Assembly (NCBI GenBank): GCA_003516705.1
Contig: DPCJ01000030.1
Span: forward strand, 2,540 to 9,582
Length of the DNA stretch: 7,043 nt
Direction of reading: 5' to 3'
Source of the DNA: Prolixibacteraceae bacterium
GTDB taxonomy: Bacteria > Bacteroidota > Bacteroidia > Bacteroidales > Prolixibacteraceae
Below the pieces are notes generated by a model. It did no database searches and was not told the DNA's origin. It saw only the letters and a list, made by a program, of their open reading frames with translations. The translations under genes and the position numbers were made by a program. Positions 6,373-7,043 of this stretch are shown in pieces. The first letter of the stretch is position 1. Every line of letters starts with the position of its first letter.

Positions 6373-7043
6373 ATGAAAATGAAAAAGATTTTAGCAATCG
6401 ACGACAACGATATCAATCTTGAATTACTGAACCAACTAATTTCCAGACACTATCCATCATATCAATTTTTAAAAGCATTAGATGGTTACAAAGGGATTGA
6501 ATTAGCCAAAACTGAAAAACCGGAATTAATACTACTTGATATTTTAATGCCGGGACTTAATGGTTATGAAGTTTGTGAAATACTAAAAAAAGAAAATACA
6601 ACCCGCCATATTCCTGTTTTGATGATTTCAGCACTTGGAAGTAATCCTGCAGAGCGTACAAAAGGATTAAACTCGGGAGCCGATGCTTTCATCTCAAAAC
6701 CATTTGTAACCAGCGAGTTACAGGCACAAATCAACGTAGCTCTTCGTATAAAATCGGTTGAAGACCTTTTGAGAAAACGAAACGAAAGTCTTGAGTTAAG
6801 CATAAAGTCTGAGACCGATAAATTTGTGCAAAAGGAAGAACGGTTTCATCAGATATCAGAACATGCCCGACAGTTTTACTGGGAAATCGACGAAAACGGT
6901 GATTTTGTTTACATCAGCCCGGTTGTTGAAACAATTTTACAACTAAAACCGCTCGACATTCTTGGTAAAATAAACTTTGCCCAACTATTCATGACCGACT
7001 CAGTCAACCGGCACATTACGATGCCGATGAACGAAGAATTCAG
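6373..7043 (+). CDS. Response-regulator receiver plus PAS protein, N-terminal part (cut by right edge)
   Basis: The first 223 residues are visible. Residues 3-125 are a complete, apparently functional CheY-like receiver: acidic pair D10-D11, phospho-acceptor Asp56 in LLDILMPGLNGYE, Ser86 in MISA, and Lys109 in FISKPF. A charged helical linker (about 126-155) leads into a PAS domain starting near 155 (EERFHQISEHA, then FYWEIDENGDFVYISP), which runs off the window. The full protein is probably longer, with further PAS domains and a kinase, cyclase or GGDEF output; none is visible, so the output is unknown. ATG 6373 (MKMKK) is taken as start; ATG 6379 would also keep the whole domain. There is no clear Shine-Dalgarno, as is usual in this phylum. 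It is transcribed away from the sensor operon, with the DUF1573 gene between. Its intact receiver makes it a candidate partner of the kinase-less sensors, which is inference only. Confidence 0.9.
   Translation, partial: MKMKKILAIDDNDINLELLNQLISRHYPSYQFLKALDGYKGIELAKTEKPELILLDILMPGLNGYEVCEILKKENTTRHIPVLMISALGSNPAERTKGLNSGADAFISKPFVTSELQAQINVALRIKSVEDLLRKRNESLELSIKSETDKFVQKEERFHQISEHARQFYWEIDENGDFVYISPVVETILQLKPLDILGKINFAQLFMTDSVNRHITMPMNEEF

Noticed and set aside
6564..6803. Minus-strand open frame of 79 codons
   Set aside because: It is the antisense shadow of the receiver domain of the REC-PAS gene, whose catalytic residues are all present on the plus strand.

Overview
The window looks like a chromosomal piece of a Bacteroidota bacterium. 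The grounds are AT-rich DNA, a TAnnTTTG-type -7 promoter element, few recognisable Shine-Dalgarno sequences, a secreted DUF1573 protein, and large soluble multi-PAS sensors. A marine or anaerobic Marinilabiliales/Prolixibacteraceae-like member would fit, but that is inference from style and not a taxonomic identification.

Layout, left to right. (1) Positions 1-5375 hold three same-strand (minus) signalling genes, read from right to left with about 50-base gaps and no terminator between them, so probably one operon. First is a 1043-residue cytoplasmic sensor with a degenerate receiver, five PAS domains, a Cys-rich PocR-like ligand-binding domain and a coiled-coil tail. Second is a 491-residue membrane protein with about eight TM helices, one PAS domain and the same kind of tail. 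Third is the start of an exported protein with an SBP_bac_3 solute-binding domain, cut by the left edge. (2) Positions 5376-5685 are non-coding and contain nested inverted repeats and a strong Rho-independent terminator. (3) Positions 5686-6084 (minus) encode a small secreted DUF1573 protein with its own likely promoter. (4) Positions 6085-6372 are a divergent intergenic region. (5) Position 6373 to the right edge (plus) is the start of a response-regulator-type protein: an intact receiver domain followed by a PAS domain.

How the genes may work together. Neither complete sensor has a histidine-kinase, cyclase, GGDEF or DNA-binding output domain. Both end in a near-identical acidic/basic helical segment (ELE-x-F-x-x-ATIDRE-x-R-x-x-ELR-x-E-x-D). 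The segment is conserved as protein while most codons of the shared residues have diverged. My reading is that these proteins sample three kinds of input: periplasmic solute, membrane/redox state, and a cytoplasmic small molecule through PocR. They would pass the signal by protein contact to a kinase outside the visible part, possibly the truncated gene at the left edge or the REC-PAS protein at the right. This is a hypothesis; the individual domains are known families. No mobile elements, tRNA, rRNA or CRISPR arrays were seen.
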